From contig NC_084760.1 of assembly GCF_028858725.1 (NCBI RefSeq), positions 54,771,367 to 54,835,366 of the forward strand: a stretch of DNA of 64,000 nucleotides, in the 5' to 3' direction. The translations under genes were made by a program, and so were the position numbers. Position 1 is the first letter of the stretch; the number at the start of each line of letters is the position of its first letter. This stretch comes from Colius striatus. Its lineage: Eukaryota > Chordata > Aves > Coliiformes > Coliidae. Under the pieces are notes generated by a model. The model saw only the letters and a program-made list of their open reading frames with translations, was not told the origin of the DNA and searched no databases. Of the stretch, positions 1 to 13,600 are shown piece after piece.

Positions 1-951
1 ATTAGGTTATAAAGCAGTACTGGGCTGAAGACACATCAGATTTATCATTGTATAGACTTCATTGTCAACATAAGCCTGTTAATTTATAATTTTTCCAAGC
101 AACTTTATATGAAAATTGAAAAACAGAGAATGTAGACCTCTTTGGGACTCCTGTCTGTAGGACAAACATTTGTGCAAATGCTCTTTATCAGGCCTTTGAG
201 AAGAGGAATTGAGGCCATCCACAAGTTAATTTCAAGTCTGTTTCTCTTTTAAAATGATTATGCACTCTTCTGCAACATTTGGTAAAGTAGTTTGCAGTGT
301 GGTTCCTTTGACCTAGCATTAGTCTTTCATCAAAGAGATCTTGAAGAGATTTAGTTTGGTAACATGTTCCTCGTTAACTGATGGTTTGTTATAATTGTCT
401 TCCCAAATTTCTTAGCTTCAGAACAATACGATTCATCGCAGAAGAGCACTTTGGGTAATAATACATTGTAAATGCAAACAACTGTGTTTTCAGCCATAAA
501 ATAGAGTAACAAAGCCTATATTGAGAAACAACTGGTGATGTTTAAGGCTAAATTTAATAAGTTACTCACTAACGTAATTAACACTCCAGACTGAATGTAT
601 TTCAAGTGGGGAAATCACGATGAATTACTGTTCTTTGTGAATTTCATGCCTTTTTAGAACATTGTTTTCCTGCAGAGTCAAGTCCAAGTAGTTACGTTCA
701 GTTGCACTTGTCTACTTGGTCAAACTATGAAAGATTATTCTGGTTTAGTAGCACAGCTTTTTTAATTGTCTCCCTAGTGGTATACTGAATAGCTTTTGTA
801 TGTTAACTGATAATCTTTTTTTTTTTTTTTATATGCCTTGTGACTTTTTTAAAGAGGAACACAGAAGGTTCAAAGTAGTTTGGTCATTTGGTTAATTTGA
901 TCTGCGTGGTAACAAATTGTCTCTTCGAAAAGTGTTCTTGATTGTGTATAT
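1..951. other. AT-rich unique sequence
   Basis: No gene, RNA or transposon is recognisable. The only low-complexity element is a run of 15 T at 816-830. Confidence 0.6.
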
Positions 952-1057
952 GGAGTGCTGAGGGACATGGTTTAGTGATGGGCTTGGCAGTGTTAGGTTA
1001 GTTCGTGGACTGGATCTTAAAGGTCTTTTCCAACCAAAATGATCCTATGAATCTATA
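952..1057 (+). mobile_element. CR1 LINE 3' fragment
   Basis: A match to the CR1 tail of the subfamily that reads GACATGGTTTAGTGATGGGC, then GGTCTTTTCCAACCAAAATG, ending in a decayed octamer (CCTATGAATCTATA). It is about 105 bp and strongly 5'-truncated. Confidence 0.85.
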
Positions 1058-2165
1058 ATTAGAGTAGGATTAGTGTTAATTCCTATAAGTAGTTTGTTGT
1101 TGTGTCAACTTGTAAAATCAGGTTGTTGTTATTTTCTTGTTTTTCTTGTCTAAAACCTCCTTTTTGATAGCAGCTACTTGACATCTGTTGAAAGAATTTA
1201 CCTTTTTGACTGTTAGCAGGTGCTTTCATCTTTCAGAAATGTAAAGAAATGGAATTTGCTTTCCTAATCATGATTCAATTGCATTTGGACAATCAAATGT
1301 CTCTAATGTCCTTTCTAAAAAATGTATTTAACACACACATAATCAACAGTTTTTTAGGATTGTAGAAACAATGCCATTTTATTTATAGGAGGAATATTAT
1401 CTGAATTGTTATGCACTGAAAACTGTCACAGTTACTGTTTGAGTGAACTATAGTATGCAAGAATGATTAGAATTCACTGCTGCCTTCTTCTAAAAGTATA
1501 TATCTTACTTCATATATATGATGTGAGAAACTTATCCTTTATTTATTCTATGAAGAAATGCTTTACTGTAAACACACATACAAACAAACAATCAAATTAA
1601 CATAATTAATAAGGAGGTCTATGCTACCTTAGTATAGCTTAGGTACTCTTAAGTTTGAAGAAGACGACAATTTTCATGGAGTGTTTTTTGGAAGTAAAAT
1701 CTGTACTGAAGCTTCTAGTAGTTTTAATGTTTACAGTATTTGTAAATGCATATTGAGAACAACTTTGTGTCTGATTACTAGCTAGTTAGTTCTTTGAATA
1801 TCATTGAAATAGAGAAAATCAGAACAGACTAGCTGTCTAAAAATAAAAATAATCAAAGTCCAAAAGTTGGATATTTCAGATGAAAACTTTATGAAATATC
1901 TGCAACTAGATAGAGGATGATAGGGTACAAATCTGGAAGGGGAGACAGGTGATAGTGGCAACAGTGACATTTTTGTTTTGGACATATTTGAACTTTGTTT
2001 ATATTTTTAATTGAAGGATATATATTCCAGAACAGAACATGAACTGTTTGCTTTGTGATGATTCAATGCACAGATAAGTATAATTTTGCTCTTCTCATTT
2101 TTAATTTAAATATTCTGTCAAAACCAGTTGCAACAGAAAAGTGAGATTTTGACTTATTATTTCAT
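1058..2165. other. AT-rich unique sequence
   Basis: Nothing recognisable. The short open frame at 1782-1985 on the minus strand is a chance product of AT-rich sequence. Confidence 0.6.
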
Positions 2166-2458
2166 ACCTACTGTAGGCACAGATGTAGCTGGGACCAGCC
2201 AGCTTGAATAAAGATGGTAGGGATAAGTTAATGCAGCTGGCATGCTACTTCACAAACAGGTGCTGCAAGTTAATCAATTGGGCCCTGGGTGATCTCACGG
2301 GCAGAAGCAGCATATAAGGAGGTAGCTAGCAAAGGAAGGGTGGCTTTGAGTCAGTTCTGGTGGTTGTACTACATTGCCCCTGTACGTCTCTGCATGTGCA
2401 TTACTTAGACCCTCTACGTCTTTGAGTGATTATTGCCTTCACAACAACAACAACCTAC
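2166..2458 (+). mobile_element. Solo LTR of an endogenous retrovirus with a perfect 6-bp target duplication
   Basis: The LTR itself is 2172-2452 (281 bp). It begins TGTAGGCACA and ends CAACAACA, so it has the canonical TG...CA ends. It is flanked on both sides by the identical hexamer ACCTAC (2166-2171 and 2453-2458). A TATA-like CATATAAGG sits at 2311-2319. An AATAAA lies upstream of it at 2207-2212. A 6-bp duplication is usual for class II (beta/alpha-like) avian retroviruses and the TGTAG start resembles alpharetroviral LTRs; the class is therefore an inference. No internal proviral sequence adjoins it, so it is a solo LTR. Confidence 0.8.
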
Positions 2459-4059
2459 AGTCTTCTGTCCATGGAAATGTGAACACTTTAATGGAACAAC
2501 TAAAGTGATGGAAACTGCCTTCATCACCTAAAGATGTATCCCACTACATTGCATCTTGTTACTGAGAAATACATCTTGAGAGATCTAATTGAGCTTAGAG
2601 AGGAGGATGGAAGTGTATGAATGAGATCATCCATCCTTGATCAACATTTTTATTTTGATTAGTTTTCTTTTTAAAATTCAGCTTTCCTAAGAAAAATATC
2701 TTTTCCTATGGTCAAAATGCAAATGAAATGTTTAGAAAAAAAGGGCAGGTATTTTGGAAACATCTATATTTCAAGCAAATGAAATAACTCCCAGTCATTT
2801 GTCTTAAATAATACAAGACAGAAAGCCCTAGCAGACTAAATTTTGAATTCTCAGCAGTTTGAATTTATAGGTCATCTTTCTCAGGCAGCTCTTAGGCCCC
2901 TGATTGATTTTTCTCTTGCTATTTCTCCTTGAATACTCTCTCCTGACCTTGTCACCTTTTTTTTCTTTCTTTTTTTTAATAAGTTATTTTAAGATACCAT
3001 CTTCTTATTTATTTTCAAGGTCTGTTATTTTCAAAGAACATAATTGTTCTCTGAGGATAATGATTATAACTTAAAAATATAGTCCTAGGTAAAATTCCAG
3101 AGGTTGGTAGTGGTTTTGCTGTTTGTGTGATTTCAGCTAGGCATGTCAGCATGTTTGAAGTATGATTTTGAATACTCAAATTAGTGATCGGTGGGCTGGA
3201 TATATGTATAGCTGGTATAGACAAGCATAAACTCATGTCAGACAAATTGAACATTAGTGTTCTTAGTTAATGCAACTTTTTAGAAGTGGAGAAGACCATT
3301 GAAGTTATTGAACATCATGACATCTATATACTTAATTCCTCAACTTGACTGCATTCCTCCCTTTTCTATGATAGATGGATAAGCAAATTGGTACAAAGAA
3401 GTAAAAATAGATTATATGCTCTGTGTTCATAAATGAGTGGACATGTTTCATTGTGGTTTTGATTGATGGAAACTTTAGAGACTAACAGCTCTCCACCTTC
3501 CAGTTTTACTGTGATTACAAAGTTACTAAAAAGCAAAAAATAAATAGGTTCATTGTGTGTTATTGCATAGAAGTAAATAAAAACTTAGGGCTCTGAAAAT
3601 TAGATATGTTTCTTTCTGAAGCTGAGGAGATCTTTCTTTTTGTCATTCATTATTTCCGTAACTGGCTTTTTTGGCTCTTTCTGAATACTAAGTCAATGAC
3701 TGTGGTAAAAACATTGTGTTTTGAAACTCTGTAAGATCATATGACTTTAAAATGCTTTTCAGACTGCAGCAGAACTACATTTTATGGGCTTTACAAGAAG
3801 AAACTGCTACTAGTTTTACAGACCGAAAAACAAACTTTTTCAAGGTGTTACCAATTCATTTTGCAGCTATGTTGTGCTTACCTAGGCAAAACAAGTCATC
3901 TCTTTTCAGCTTCAGGCAATAATTGTCAAAATCTGTGCTACACTTGGGTTTCCTGATTAGTCATTTATGATGTTTTATTTCATCTCTGGTTCATCTGTTT
4001 CTTTTTTTATATCTTATAGTCCACTATGTCCAATATTTTTCAAGCAACAGCAGCCGGAG
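2459..4059. other. AT-rich unique sequence
   Basis: No gene or transposon recognised. There is a T-rich stretch near 2959-2980. Two short open frames (3015-3254 minus, 3741-3956 plus) have no coding character. Confidence 0.55.
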
Positions 4060-4345
4060 TGATCTCTAGTACCAGTCAGAGCTGGAAGGGTTTGGGATAA
4101 GCTGCAGGGCTGCCAATGGATGGTAACAATTGCATGCCAGAACGTGGAGCTTTGCTCAAACACACTTAAGGAAAGTAGCCACTGGGCTAAGTGACACAGT
4201 GTGATGTAAAGAAAAATATAGCCAAAGATGTGTTCCTGAAAGGAGATACTCTGTACTGGGGAAGGTATGTCTCTGAGGGGCTGTGGCTGCAGGAAGCCTA
4301 TGTCAGGGCAGAGACACCCCTGAGGGACTGGAGCCTGTTACCTGG
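4060..4345 (+). mobile_element. Possible decayed endogenous-retrovirus fragment
   Basis: Higher GC than its flanks. The part at 4275-4345 (GGGCTGTGGCTGCAGGAAGCC, then GCAGAGACACCCCTGAGGGACTG broken by changes) resembles the degenerate repeat units inside the long LTR family seen at 14.4, 34.8 and 43.6 kb. I could not place ends or a target duplication, so this is a weak call. Confidence 0.35.
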
Positions 4346-5703
4346 ATTGCTCCTGACTCTGTAGCACTACCTATTTCAAAACTTGCAAAGTTTTGAATTC
4401 TAAAGGACTCCAATAGATATGAACTTTGAAATGTGTTTTCAGTTATCTGCTTTTTAAGTTGCTTTTTAGAGTATGGTCCCCACTTTATTCAGGCCACATT
4501 AGTTTTTTAAAAAGGTAGGAATAGCAAATGAGCATTCACACCATCAGATCTTTCTTCACAGAATGTTTTGAAGGGGTTTTTTTAGTACACTTTTTAACTT
4601 TAGCAAAGTAAAGAAAGAGAGGGCTATATATCTCTGTATCTCCTAATACAAGTTTCATTCAAATTTAGCGATGTTTATAGTGGTCAGACTGTCTTCAATT
4701 TTCCTAAACCTTCTGCTGAACAATGAAATATCATTCTTCCCTCATTTCTCTTCTGCCAGCTCTGCATGAGTAGCAAACGTGTTACTTGATTTCAAAAACA
4801 GTCCTTGCAAGTATTGGGCATTAATTGTATCTTGTATGCTTACTACAGATAGTGAAGGAGTGTATTCAATAAGTTCACTTAAAACTCCATTGTGATATTT
4901 TAGGGTTTCTTTCTCTCCTATCTTCCTATGGCACTTTCCTGGTCACATCTTCTGTCAGTTCACACAGTTCTCTTCCTCTCCCATCATTCACTCTTGAAAT
5001 TTACAAGCAGCAAGGAAAATGCTTTTCTGCAGAATAGAAGGAACCAAAGCAAACTATCTCTTCTGACAAAGTAAGGATGTTCACTTGAGGCTGCCACCTG
5101 TACATCAGATTTTGAGTATAATAACCTTTTTGCTCAAGATCTATTTTCACTCATATATGTTCAGTGAGTCAGTTCAAAGTATGTCCTCAAAAATGGTTGT
5201 GTCATTAAGGTGTAACAGGCACCAATGTATGCAGGGGAAGTTGCTCAGAGTTCTTGTAACATCTGCTGTAGATCCTGAATCGTGGAACTGCTGCTTCGTT
5301 ATACAATTGTGTTCTTTTAACTAATGTTCATCTCCACATGGAAAAGCAGAAGGAAGTGGTTGAAGGGATAACTAAGTATGGAAGACACAGAAACTAACAG
5401 TTCTACTTAGAGGCTTTGTAGTTCAAGTGTAATTTACAAAACCATGAACCATCAAACATTAGGTCTTGTTCTATGTCATGTAACAGCTCTTATAGGCTTT
5501 TTCTGTGTTTTTATTTTGCCTTTATCTAGAGTATCAACTGTTCAGTTGCTCACTTTCAAGTTAGTTGCTCAAGTTGACATTTTCTCTTTCCTATTTGTCA
5601 CTTTGAACAGCTAAAGTTCATGTTGTGGAGACAATGTTTTTTAGCAAGAAGACTCTGGCAGACTGGAATTCCTGTTTAGGCCTGTCTGGCTGCCTTACCA
5701 GCT
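4346..5703. other. AT-rich unique sequence
   Basis: No gene, RNA or repeat that I can support. Confidence 0.55.
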
Positions 5704-6298
5704 TGTTCTTGTTTCAGCTGAAATACAAATTTTCTTCTAGCAGCTGGTAAAATGCTGTGGTTTGGATTTAGAATGGGAATAATATTGATAATAGACTGAT
5801 GTTTTAGTTGCTGATAAGTAATGTTTATACTAAGTCAAGGGCTTTTCAGCTTCTCATATCGTCCTGCCAGCAGAGACTGGGAGTGCACATGAAATTGTGA
5901 AGTGACACAGCAAGGACAGCTGATGCAAAAAAGTCAAAGGGATATTCTGTACAATATGACATCATGCCTAGTATATGAACTGGGGATAGTGGGTGGGAAG
6001 GGATGTATCACTGCTGGGGACAGGCTGAGCATCAATCAGCAGGTGGAGAGCAATTGCATTGTGCATCACTTATATTTCTTGGGATTTCTCTCTCTTTTTT
6101 TTTTTAATATTCCTTTTAATTATTGTTATTGTTGTCATTATTATTGATATTTATTTATTTAAATTATTAAACTGTTCTTATCTCAACACACAAATTTTAT
6201 TTGTTTTCGGTTCTCCCCATTCCATCAAGGAGGTGAGAGGAAGGAGTGAGCGAGTGCCTGTACAGTGCTTAGTCACTATCTGGGATTAAACCATGACA
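5704..6298 (+). mobile_element. Solo LTR of an avian endogenous retrovirus (family B), plus orientation
   Basis: A 595-bp LTR starting TGTTCTTGTTTCAGCTG and ending TTAAACCATGACA. It follows the order of a family I recognise from bird genomes: the GCAGCTGGTAAAATGCTGTGG block, the ACTAAGTCAAGG block, a TATA box degenerated to GTATATGAACTGG (5971), the GCAATTGCATTGTGCATCAC block, an AT-rich spacer, then ATTAAACTGTTCTTATCTCAAC. The flanks are CAGCT (5699-5703) and CAACT (6299-6303), a 5-bp duplication with one mismatch. The open frames at 5902-6289 run across it and are not genes. Confidence 0.88.
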
Positions 6299-9200
6299 CA
6301 ACTGTAGTTTGATAGTTACTGCAATTAATTTACACATAAAATAAAGGCTTGATTGTGCGCAGCTGGTGCACTTTACACCTAGGTCTTAGAGCAGGAACCC
6401 TTCTAATTACAATGCCAATCTCACACTATCGTGTCTGACCTCGCTGATAAATCTGAGCCAGACGAGTGTACAGGAACCTGTAATTCAGAAACTGTCCAAA
6501 TTCCCAAACACTGAAATCAGAATTGAAAATTCCATTGATTTGAAAGGGAAAATTTGTTTTCTTAATGACTCAAATGTAGCCTTTTTCCAGAAAGAAAATA
6601 AAAACCTCGGGAAAATCAGCATTCAAAGACATGATTTCACAAGGAAAAATGTATTATTCTCTTGTATTTTGAGTATTGGTAGTGGTTTAGCTAAGAATAT
6701 GTTTATAAATAATCATTTGATCCTGAATTCAGATGCACATACCTATATATTTCCATTTTACCAACACTTGACCACTATGCAAAAAATGTGCAGGATCCTG
6801 GAAATGAAAGAACCAGCAACAGCTGGATGCCTGACACTAGTCTGTTTGCTAGGATTTTTGCTTAAGATATTTTTTCATTTACATATATGCTTCTAGGTTA
6901 ACTCCTGCTTCACTCTCATCCTTTCCCACAGTTTTTGTGTAAGAAGTATTGAAGAAGTCTGGAGCTGTTATTCCTCAAGGTATGTCTGTTGTATGTGCCT
7001 TACAGATCAGGATGCCATGAGGGCAGTTCCAGTTCCTTGGTTGGGTGGAGGATGTGAAGTATTGAACTTCTGTGTGAGTGCCACTGAAATTTTAGATATC
7101 TAACTAAGAATCCTAAGTCATGGCCATTCATTACTACTTCATTATGAAGGTTACTTCTTTCAAGACTGAAATGAGATGCATCTTGAGAGGGTGGCTTCAC
7201 CCACATGTGATCTGCATTGCTGACTAGATCCTATCTCTTAAAGATCATGATCTCATTTGCTTAACTCTCTAACTACTGTGAAATCTCTTCATGTTACACA
7301 TTTAACCCTGCATATGGTTTTCTACCTGATTCCCTGACACAAACCTTGGAGGCATAAATTGAGAATCAGTTTGACAGTACTGAAAGAGGAGTTAAGTCTG
7401 ACCAACTGGAACTAGATTTTCCTAGGTTTCAGGTTTTTTGAGAAAAGGACTCTTTCAGCAGTTATTTGAATGTTACTCAGCAGAAGGCCTGGCTTTGGCA
7501 GGGTTTTCTAGACTGCTTATAACACACCAAATGTTATTAAAACTAGGAAAGACTAATGGACATGCATTATTCTGTTCTCAGTCAAAAGCCTTGAAAAGCA
7601 CTGATTTAGATTTCAGATATTGTGAGTCACTGTTTTGCTATATGGAATCTTTAAGAGCTGACTTCAAAACAAAAGACATGAATTGATGTAAATTGCAAAA
7701 AGAATGGAAAGGTTACCCAAAAATGCACAAAATTCTTTAAAATACATTATAATTTAAAATAATATTAAGTATTCCACATATTTCTGATGGAAAATTTATC
7801 TCAATAAACTTCTGAATTAAATTTTGTTTCTAAAATCATAAAACACATGGAGGGAGATTATTCTCCTTATAAGATCAAGATATTCTGAAAATACTATAGG
7901 AGAAAAAAGTCTGGTTTTAATTTGCAGTGAGACTTTAGGCAATAGTAAATTGTTCCACAGCAAATTTGACTTCAAGTTAAACTCATAAATTTAATTTTCC
8001 ATCAAAACAATTCAACATAATTCCCAGTTCTAATTATAATATCGAGCCATGACATTACTGTTTTATTCTTCTGTTCGGTGGATGAATAAATTAATTCTTT
8101 ATAAAAATACAAAGTTTTGAAATATGTGCAAGAGAATCCCTGGATGACTGAGGTAGGAAGAAATATTACAATGCAAGGAAAGATCAGGGAAAACAGGTAA
8201 CCCAAGAACAGTGGTATTTGAAATGATGAGATCAAATAGACGTACTTTGTCAGCAAAGAAAATTTTTTCTTTGTAGTTCTGGTCACTATGCTTTCAAATA
8301 AGAAGACAAGAAGTGACTGTGAAATAATATAGATTTTTATCCTGAGCATGTGTTCTTTTAATATCTTATTTTAGCAGGTGTGGGAGAGTAGTTGTTTCAG
8401 GATTATTTCTTAGCCAGTGAAATAAAAAGCCTGAACAAAAGTTGAACAGAATAAAAAATGGAATAAAAATGCAGTATCTTACCCAGAATTATTTGGTGGT
8501 GAAACTTCTAAATTTTTAAGATGCTTTAGGAGACATTTTTTGTTTGTTTTCAGGTGCATGAATTTTTATTATCTCATTCTGTCCAAGAACTTAGATGGGG
8601 AAATAATTGGTTCCAGAGGTAAATTCTGTGTCTTCTATGTGTAAGAACCTCAGGAGATTCACGGGCTTTGCTTATAATGGAAATGTATCTCTATGGACAA
8701 AGATTATTCTGTCATTCAGTATTCACAAAGTATATACACGCTGTATGCCGTATGTTGAAAATGCCAAGAATAATAGGAAGACATTATGCAAAACAAACAG
8801 AAAGAGAGTGTAGCTATTAAAATTCATGTTGGCAGCTAGAATAATAAGGTTCAAAATGCTCCTTTCTTGCAGTAATTACTTTCTTACTGATGAGTTTTGT
8901 GTGTATACCATACTTCATTAATCTCAAACTTTTTCTTTCCTTTTAACCCCTTTCACTGTGATTCCCAGTACTGAACTTTATATGTTAAGAGATAGCTATA
9001 AGAAATAATTTTGCTGAAAGTGCTCCATTCAGTCCTTTAATGTTACCAAATCAGTATCTGTGTAGCTTGTAAAAATGCATAATAACTTGGTGTAATGTGA
9101 TCTTTTACTAGCACTCTGGTTACCTTCATTGGACACCTAAATAACTCAACCTCAAAGCTAAATTTGGTATATAATGTGTCCATCTGAAATTCAGGCATAG

Positions 9201-10427
9201 TGATTGCTTATATATCACAGTAGAGTGCATTTTATTTGGATAAAAATGACTCTTACATACCAACATAGGTGTCTGAGTTGTGTAAACATGATGTATTTCA
9301 TCTTAACAATGCAGAAGCATACAGCTTCCAATATTCTTAATTTTTTTGTCGTGCTTTCATTCTCACCAGTTTCCTACTCTGAAACTTACCCCTCAAGATG
9401 ATATCTTTGAGATTCTTGTGATCTTTTTCCTTCAAATTCTTTCTCTCAGACACCTTGTTCATTTTCTAGGCAATTTTTGTCCTTTTGACTTTTCTCCTTC
9501 CCTCACTACATCTCTCTGCTTCTCTCTTTCTAGCGCACAAGCTTTCACACCTGCTGATTGGTGTCATATTGCTTTGTCTCATGTTACTTGAATAACATGT
9601 ATATCACAGAACTGGTACTTTGTCCTACAATTAATTTAATTTCATAGAACTGCCTTTTAAAAGAAAACTCCTTGTAGGGTTCCAAAAACTTGGTGGATGC
9701 TTATTCTAAATTTCCTACTGACACATAAATCAGTGGTTGCTAGTAGAATCTAGCATTTACAAAACTGAGCATCATGTAGAAAAGCTAGAGAGATCTGAAT
9801 CCTTGGTAGCAAATGACAACAATATTATTTTCTATTAACTTCTACAGGTTGGGGTCTTTCCTCATATGCATAACCTCTGTGAGTTATGTCTTTAATTAAT
9901 TATTAAGATCTTCCTTCAGAATTTGCTGAAGAAAAACATTTGCTTTTCCTCTTGTATTCTGTTGTATACTGGATGCCATGTCGTCTTCTCATGCTGTACA
10001 GTAAGGATGCAAATTGTATTTCCTAGTCTCAAGTTGCCAGTTAAAATGAAGTTGCAAGTACGTGACAGCCAATAGCTAGTTATCAGTCTTTCAAACTATC
10101 TGTCTACAGTCCCATTTGGTAATCATCTCCCTCAAATTGTTTTGCAGAAGCTATGGACAAGATATATTGAAATGTGTCTTTTTCTGCTTCCTTTGTTGTG
10201 ACCTCAAATAGTAACTTTAGCTGTGTGTACTTGAAGGCACTATATCTGCTTTGTCAGAGTACTCAAAGAACTGCAAAGGGAGCAAAGAAGTCATAGACTT
10301 CAGTAATGTAGTTACCAAGTTTCCATTGCATGGTGTAAACAGATAGTTAATGTTAAAGAGATTTTTTCCTGCATTTTTTCTTTTGAGTGTTTTTAATTTA
10401 AATAAAGCTAGTATATGATGGCTTTCA
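6299..10427. other. AT-rich unique sequence, about 4.1 kb
   Basis: No gene or transposon recognised. The longest open frames (6540-6896 plus, 118 codons; 8002-8349 minus, 115 codons) are AT-driven, with compositions unlike conserved proteins and no splice logic. Confidence 0.55.
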
Positions 10428-10677
10428 GGAGTACTGTGTCCAGTTCTGAGCTCCCCAGCTCAAGAAGGACAGGGGACTTCTGGAGAGAATCCAGCATTCA
10501 GTCCACCAAGATGATCAGGGGACTGGAACATCTTCCTTATGAAGAAAAGCTGTGGGAACTGGGGCTGTTTAGTCTAGAGAAGAGGAGACTGAGGGGAAAC
10601 CTCATTAACATTTACAAATATCTAAATAGTGGATGTCAGGAGATTAGGGCATCCCTTTTTTCTGTGGTATCTAACAG
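10428..10677 (+). mobile_element. CR1 LINE internal fragment lacking its 3' end
   Basis: A match to the late ORF2 part of CR1: GGAGTACTGTGTCCAGTTCT, AAGATGATCAGGGGACTGGA and GAAGAGGAGACTGAGGGGAA, ending abruptly at TGTGGTATCTAACAG. The remaining ~300 bp of 3' sequence and the octamer tail are absent, unlike an ordinary 5'-truncated insertion. A chance open frame (10415-10723) runs through it. Confidence 0.92.
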
Positions 10678-13600
10678 AAGTAGCTATTCTACTTTTAAAG
10701 GAATTAAAGGTGCTTCATTATAGATCCACATATTTGAAAGTATTCAGAGTCATTTTCTATTTCAAATCTATTTTCATCTTTGGATCCTCTTGTGTTGACA
10801 GTATAATTGACAATCTCCAGGAAACAAAATGGTTTTTGCTCATAGTTTATGCAAGTTCAGATACATTGGAAAAAAAGTTTGTCTTTCAGAACTTTATAGG
10901 CCTTGTAGCTTCATTATCTTTGTTTTATCTCACCCAAGTACAAATCTGACTAGCTACAACAGAATAATTCAACTCTTTGTAGTGCTGCAGGTGGAATTTT
11001 GAAGTGCTGACCTCCTCACCATGAGCTTTACAGTTTGTTATATATATGGAGAGGTATTCCTTTGAGATGTCCTAAAATGACCTCTTTAGAATTGTATCAA
11101 CTTTTTCCCTTGTTTTATACAACTAGAAAAAGTAGAAAGAACAATTTGTTCAGTCTTAAGTGTACAGATTTTAATTATGAACTTCTTAATTGAATCTCCA
11201 TTAATTTGTCTCTGTCCTCATCATCTAATTCTCATAGTTAGAATATTCCTGGCATATGTAAAATATGCACAGTAAAAATTTTTCTGCAGACGTTCACAGA
11301 TATATCAGGAGGTAACTCTGCCATAAAGGTTGTATTAAGCTTTTCAATTAAAACAGACATAAATTTCTCTATTTCACACTTTAATGATCAAATGTAATCT
11401 TCAAAGTTTCTAATAGCCATTAAGTTTTTCTGGAACATTTATAAGCTAAAACAAATGGTTTCATTAGTAGCAGAACTAATGAAACTTGCTTTCTTATTGT
11501 CATCAGTCCTTGCACATCAGCCCATATTTGTACATTTTTTCATGAAATCACCACAACAGGCAGTGCATTTTGTCTGGATCTGTGCACCTGCTTAATAGAG
11601 AAAAGATTTTTTTCTTTTTCTTTTTTTCTCCCTCTTGGTTGCTGCCTACTGTAACAGATTTGAAGTGAGTTCTTTCTGATTTTCCATTATTAAGGTGAAA
11701 AATAACATACTCTTCTCCTTAGAAGTAAAATTCTATTGGGGGGAAAAAAAAAAAAAAAAAAGACCAACGTCCTTAAAAACTTGTTCACTTTCAAACATGA
11801 ATGAAATCAGCCTACTGAAGTGACAGCAACAGAATAACCACTCGAGTTATATTTTTGGGAAAGCTCACTAAAATCTAATATGCTTTATAAAATGAATCAA
11901 GAAGGCACCTTCTTTTGAAATGCAGCTTTAAGGGCATAACATATTTTAAATACAGGCTAAGAAATCCTAATTTAAAAAAAAAAAAAAAGTAGTTGTATGC
12001 AACTTCATTTAAGTTTTCCATTCATTATCAAGTTCAGAGAACTGAGTGCTTTAGGAGGAAATTCAGTTCAGCTGTTTTAAACAGTGCTGAACGTTTGCTT
12101 CAGGATGGAATCAACTGACTACCTCTCCTCTGAGTCAAAAGGGGATCTGTGTTGAATGATTCACATACTGGCCCCTAGTCAAACAAATCCATCCACAGCA
12201 ATCTATCATCTGCTATTTCTTTCAAAAAAATAATAATTTCAAAATCCCATCCAACCTCATCTCTTTAGGCTGGATCCAGAAAGTATTGTGTAACAATTAC
12301 GTTCTACTTAAGGCCAAATATGAGTTGTGAATTAGAAACTGTTATAAGAAAAGAAAAAAACCAACAAAAAACAGTATCTCATTTTCTATGACATTAGAGG
12401 TAAATTAAAGATGTCTTTGACCTAAAGGAGTTACTTTTAATTCACATTTCAATTCTGGTTTCTGGATGAAAATATAGGATTTTAATTTAAACAGGTTATA
12501 AAATTACAGTGATATTTCAGTGTTTATGAGGGTAATAATTGATTTTCAGAGCTAACATTATTTGCAAATAAAAGAGATTTTTGACACACTGATAATGACT
12601 TGAAGGCTTCTTTTGTTTTGGTCACGTGTCTATGTCCTGTCCTGTCCCCTATTGTATCATGTCCTACACCATCTCCACTCCCCACTCCTGCTTGATTTAA
12701 TCTTAATTGAAGAAAAATTTATTCCAGTTACTTGTAGAAACCACAGGTGAGAGGGACTGTGGCCTGAACCAAGGGATGCGAGGCCAGCTACTGCATCTGA
12801 CGCTTGGCAACACACCTGGTAGCAAGCAACAGTAGTGCAGATGATGTTCTACCTTTTGTTCCCCAACAAATGTGTTTCTGACTGAAGCAGTGACTCTTCT
12901 AATTCAGATAACAGTTTGTGCTGCAGTAGCTGTTTAAAAGAAAGTCACTATAAGTAAACTGATAAAAAAACCCCAAAGATTCAAAAGCTAGAAAGATGAA
13001 AGAATTAATCTTTCCTGAAGCCTTTGTACTGTGTAATATGAATGTTGGAATGACTATCTCAGACTTGCTGCAATTAGCTTCCAGGGATTTCTAGATACAC
13101 AGTATTATGTAGGCAGTTACTTCTTTTTCCATGAGTGTTTGTTTCTTGAAACAATATAGCAATTAACACTGATATTGCTCGGGGAGGGGTTGTGTTTTGT
13201 TTAACAAAAGTCCCATCTTCTATTACTCTGATAGGTGTATGAGCCATTTTGTCAAAAACGTTTCCCTGAAAAGAAATCAATGTGTTCTGTTTTTCAGAAA
13301 ACAACTATGATTTGGAAGATAAAAGCAGTTGCAAACAAAAAGCCTTCATTTATATTCAGACATCATTAATGTACAAGTATATGACAGAAATCCTCTTTTT
13401 AATATGTATTTTTTAAAAAAATCAATACTACCCATAGATTTAAAACGTTCTTTCGTTGGTGTTCAAAAGGGAGTAAGATAAATTGGTGAGGAAGTTTCAA
13501 ATTCTCTTCAATCTCATTTATTGGTGCAATCTCTGATGACAATCCTCAGATGGACAGTTGAGATTTTAAATCTTCAAGGTGACTGGAACATGAAACCTCA

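Noticed and set aside
5902..6289. Two overlapping plus-strand open frames
   Set aside because: Both lie within the family B solo LTR at 5704-6298.
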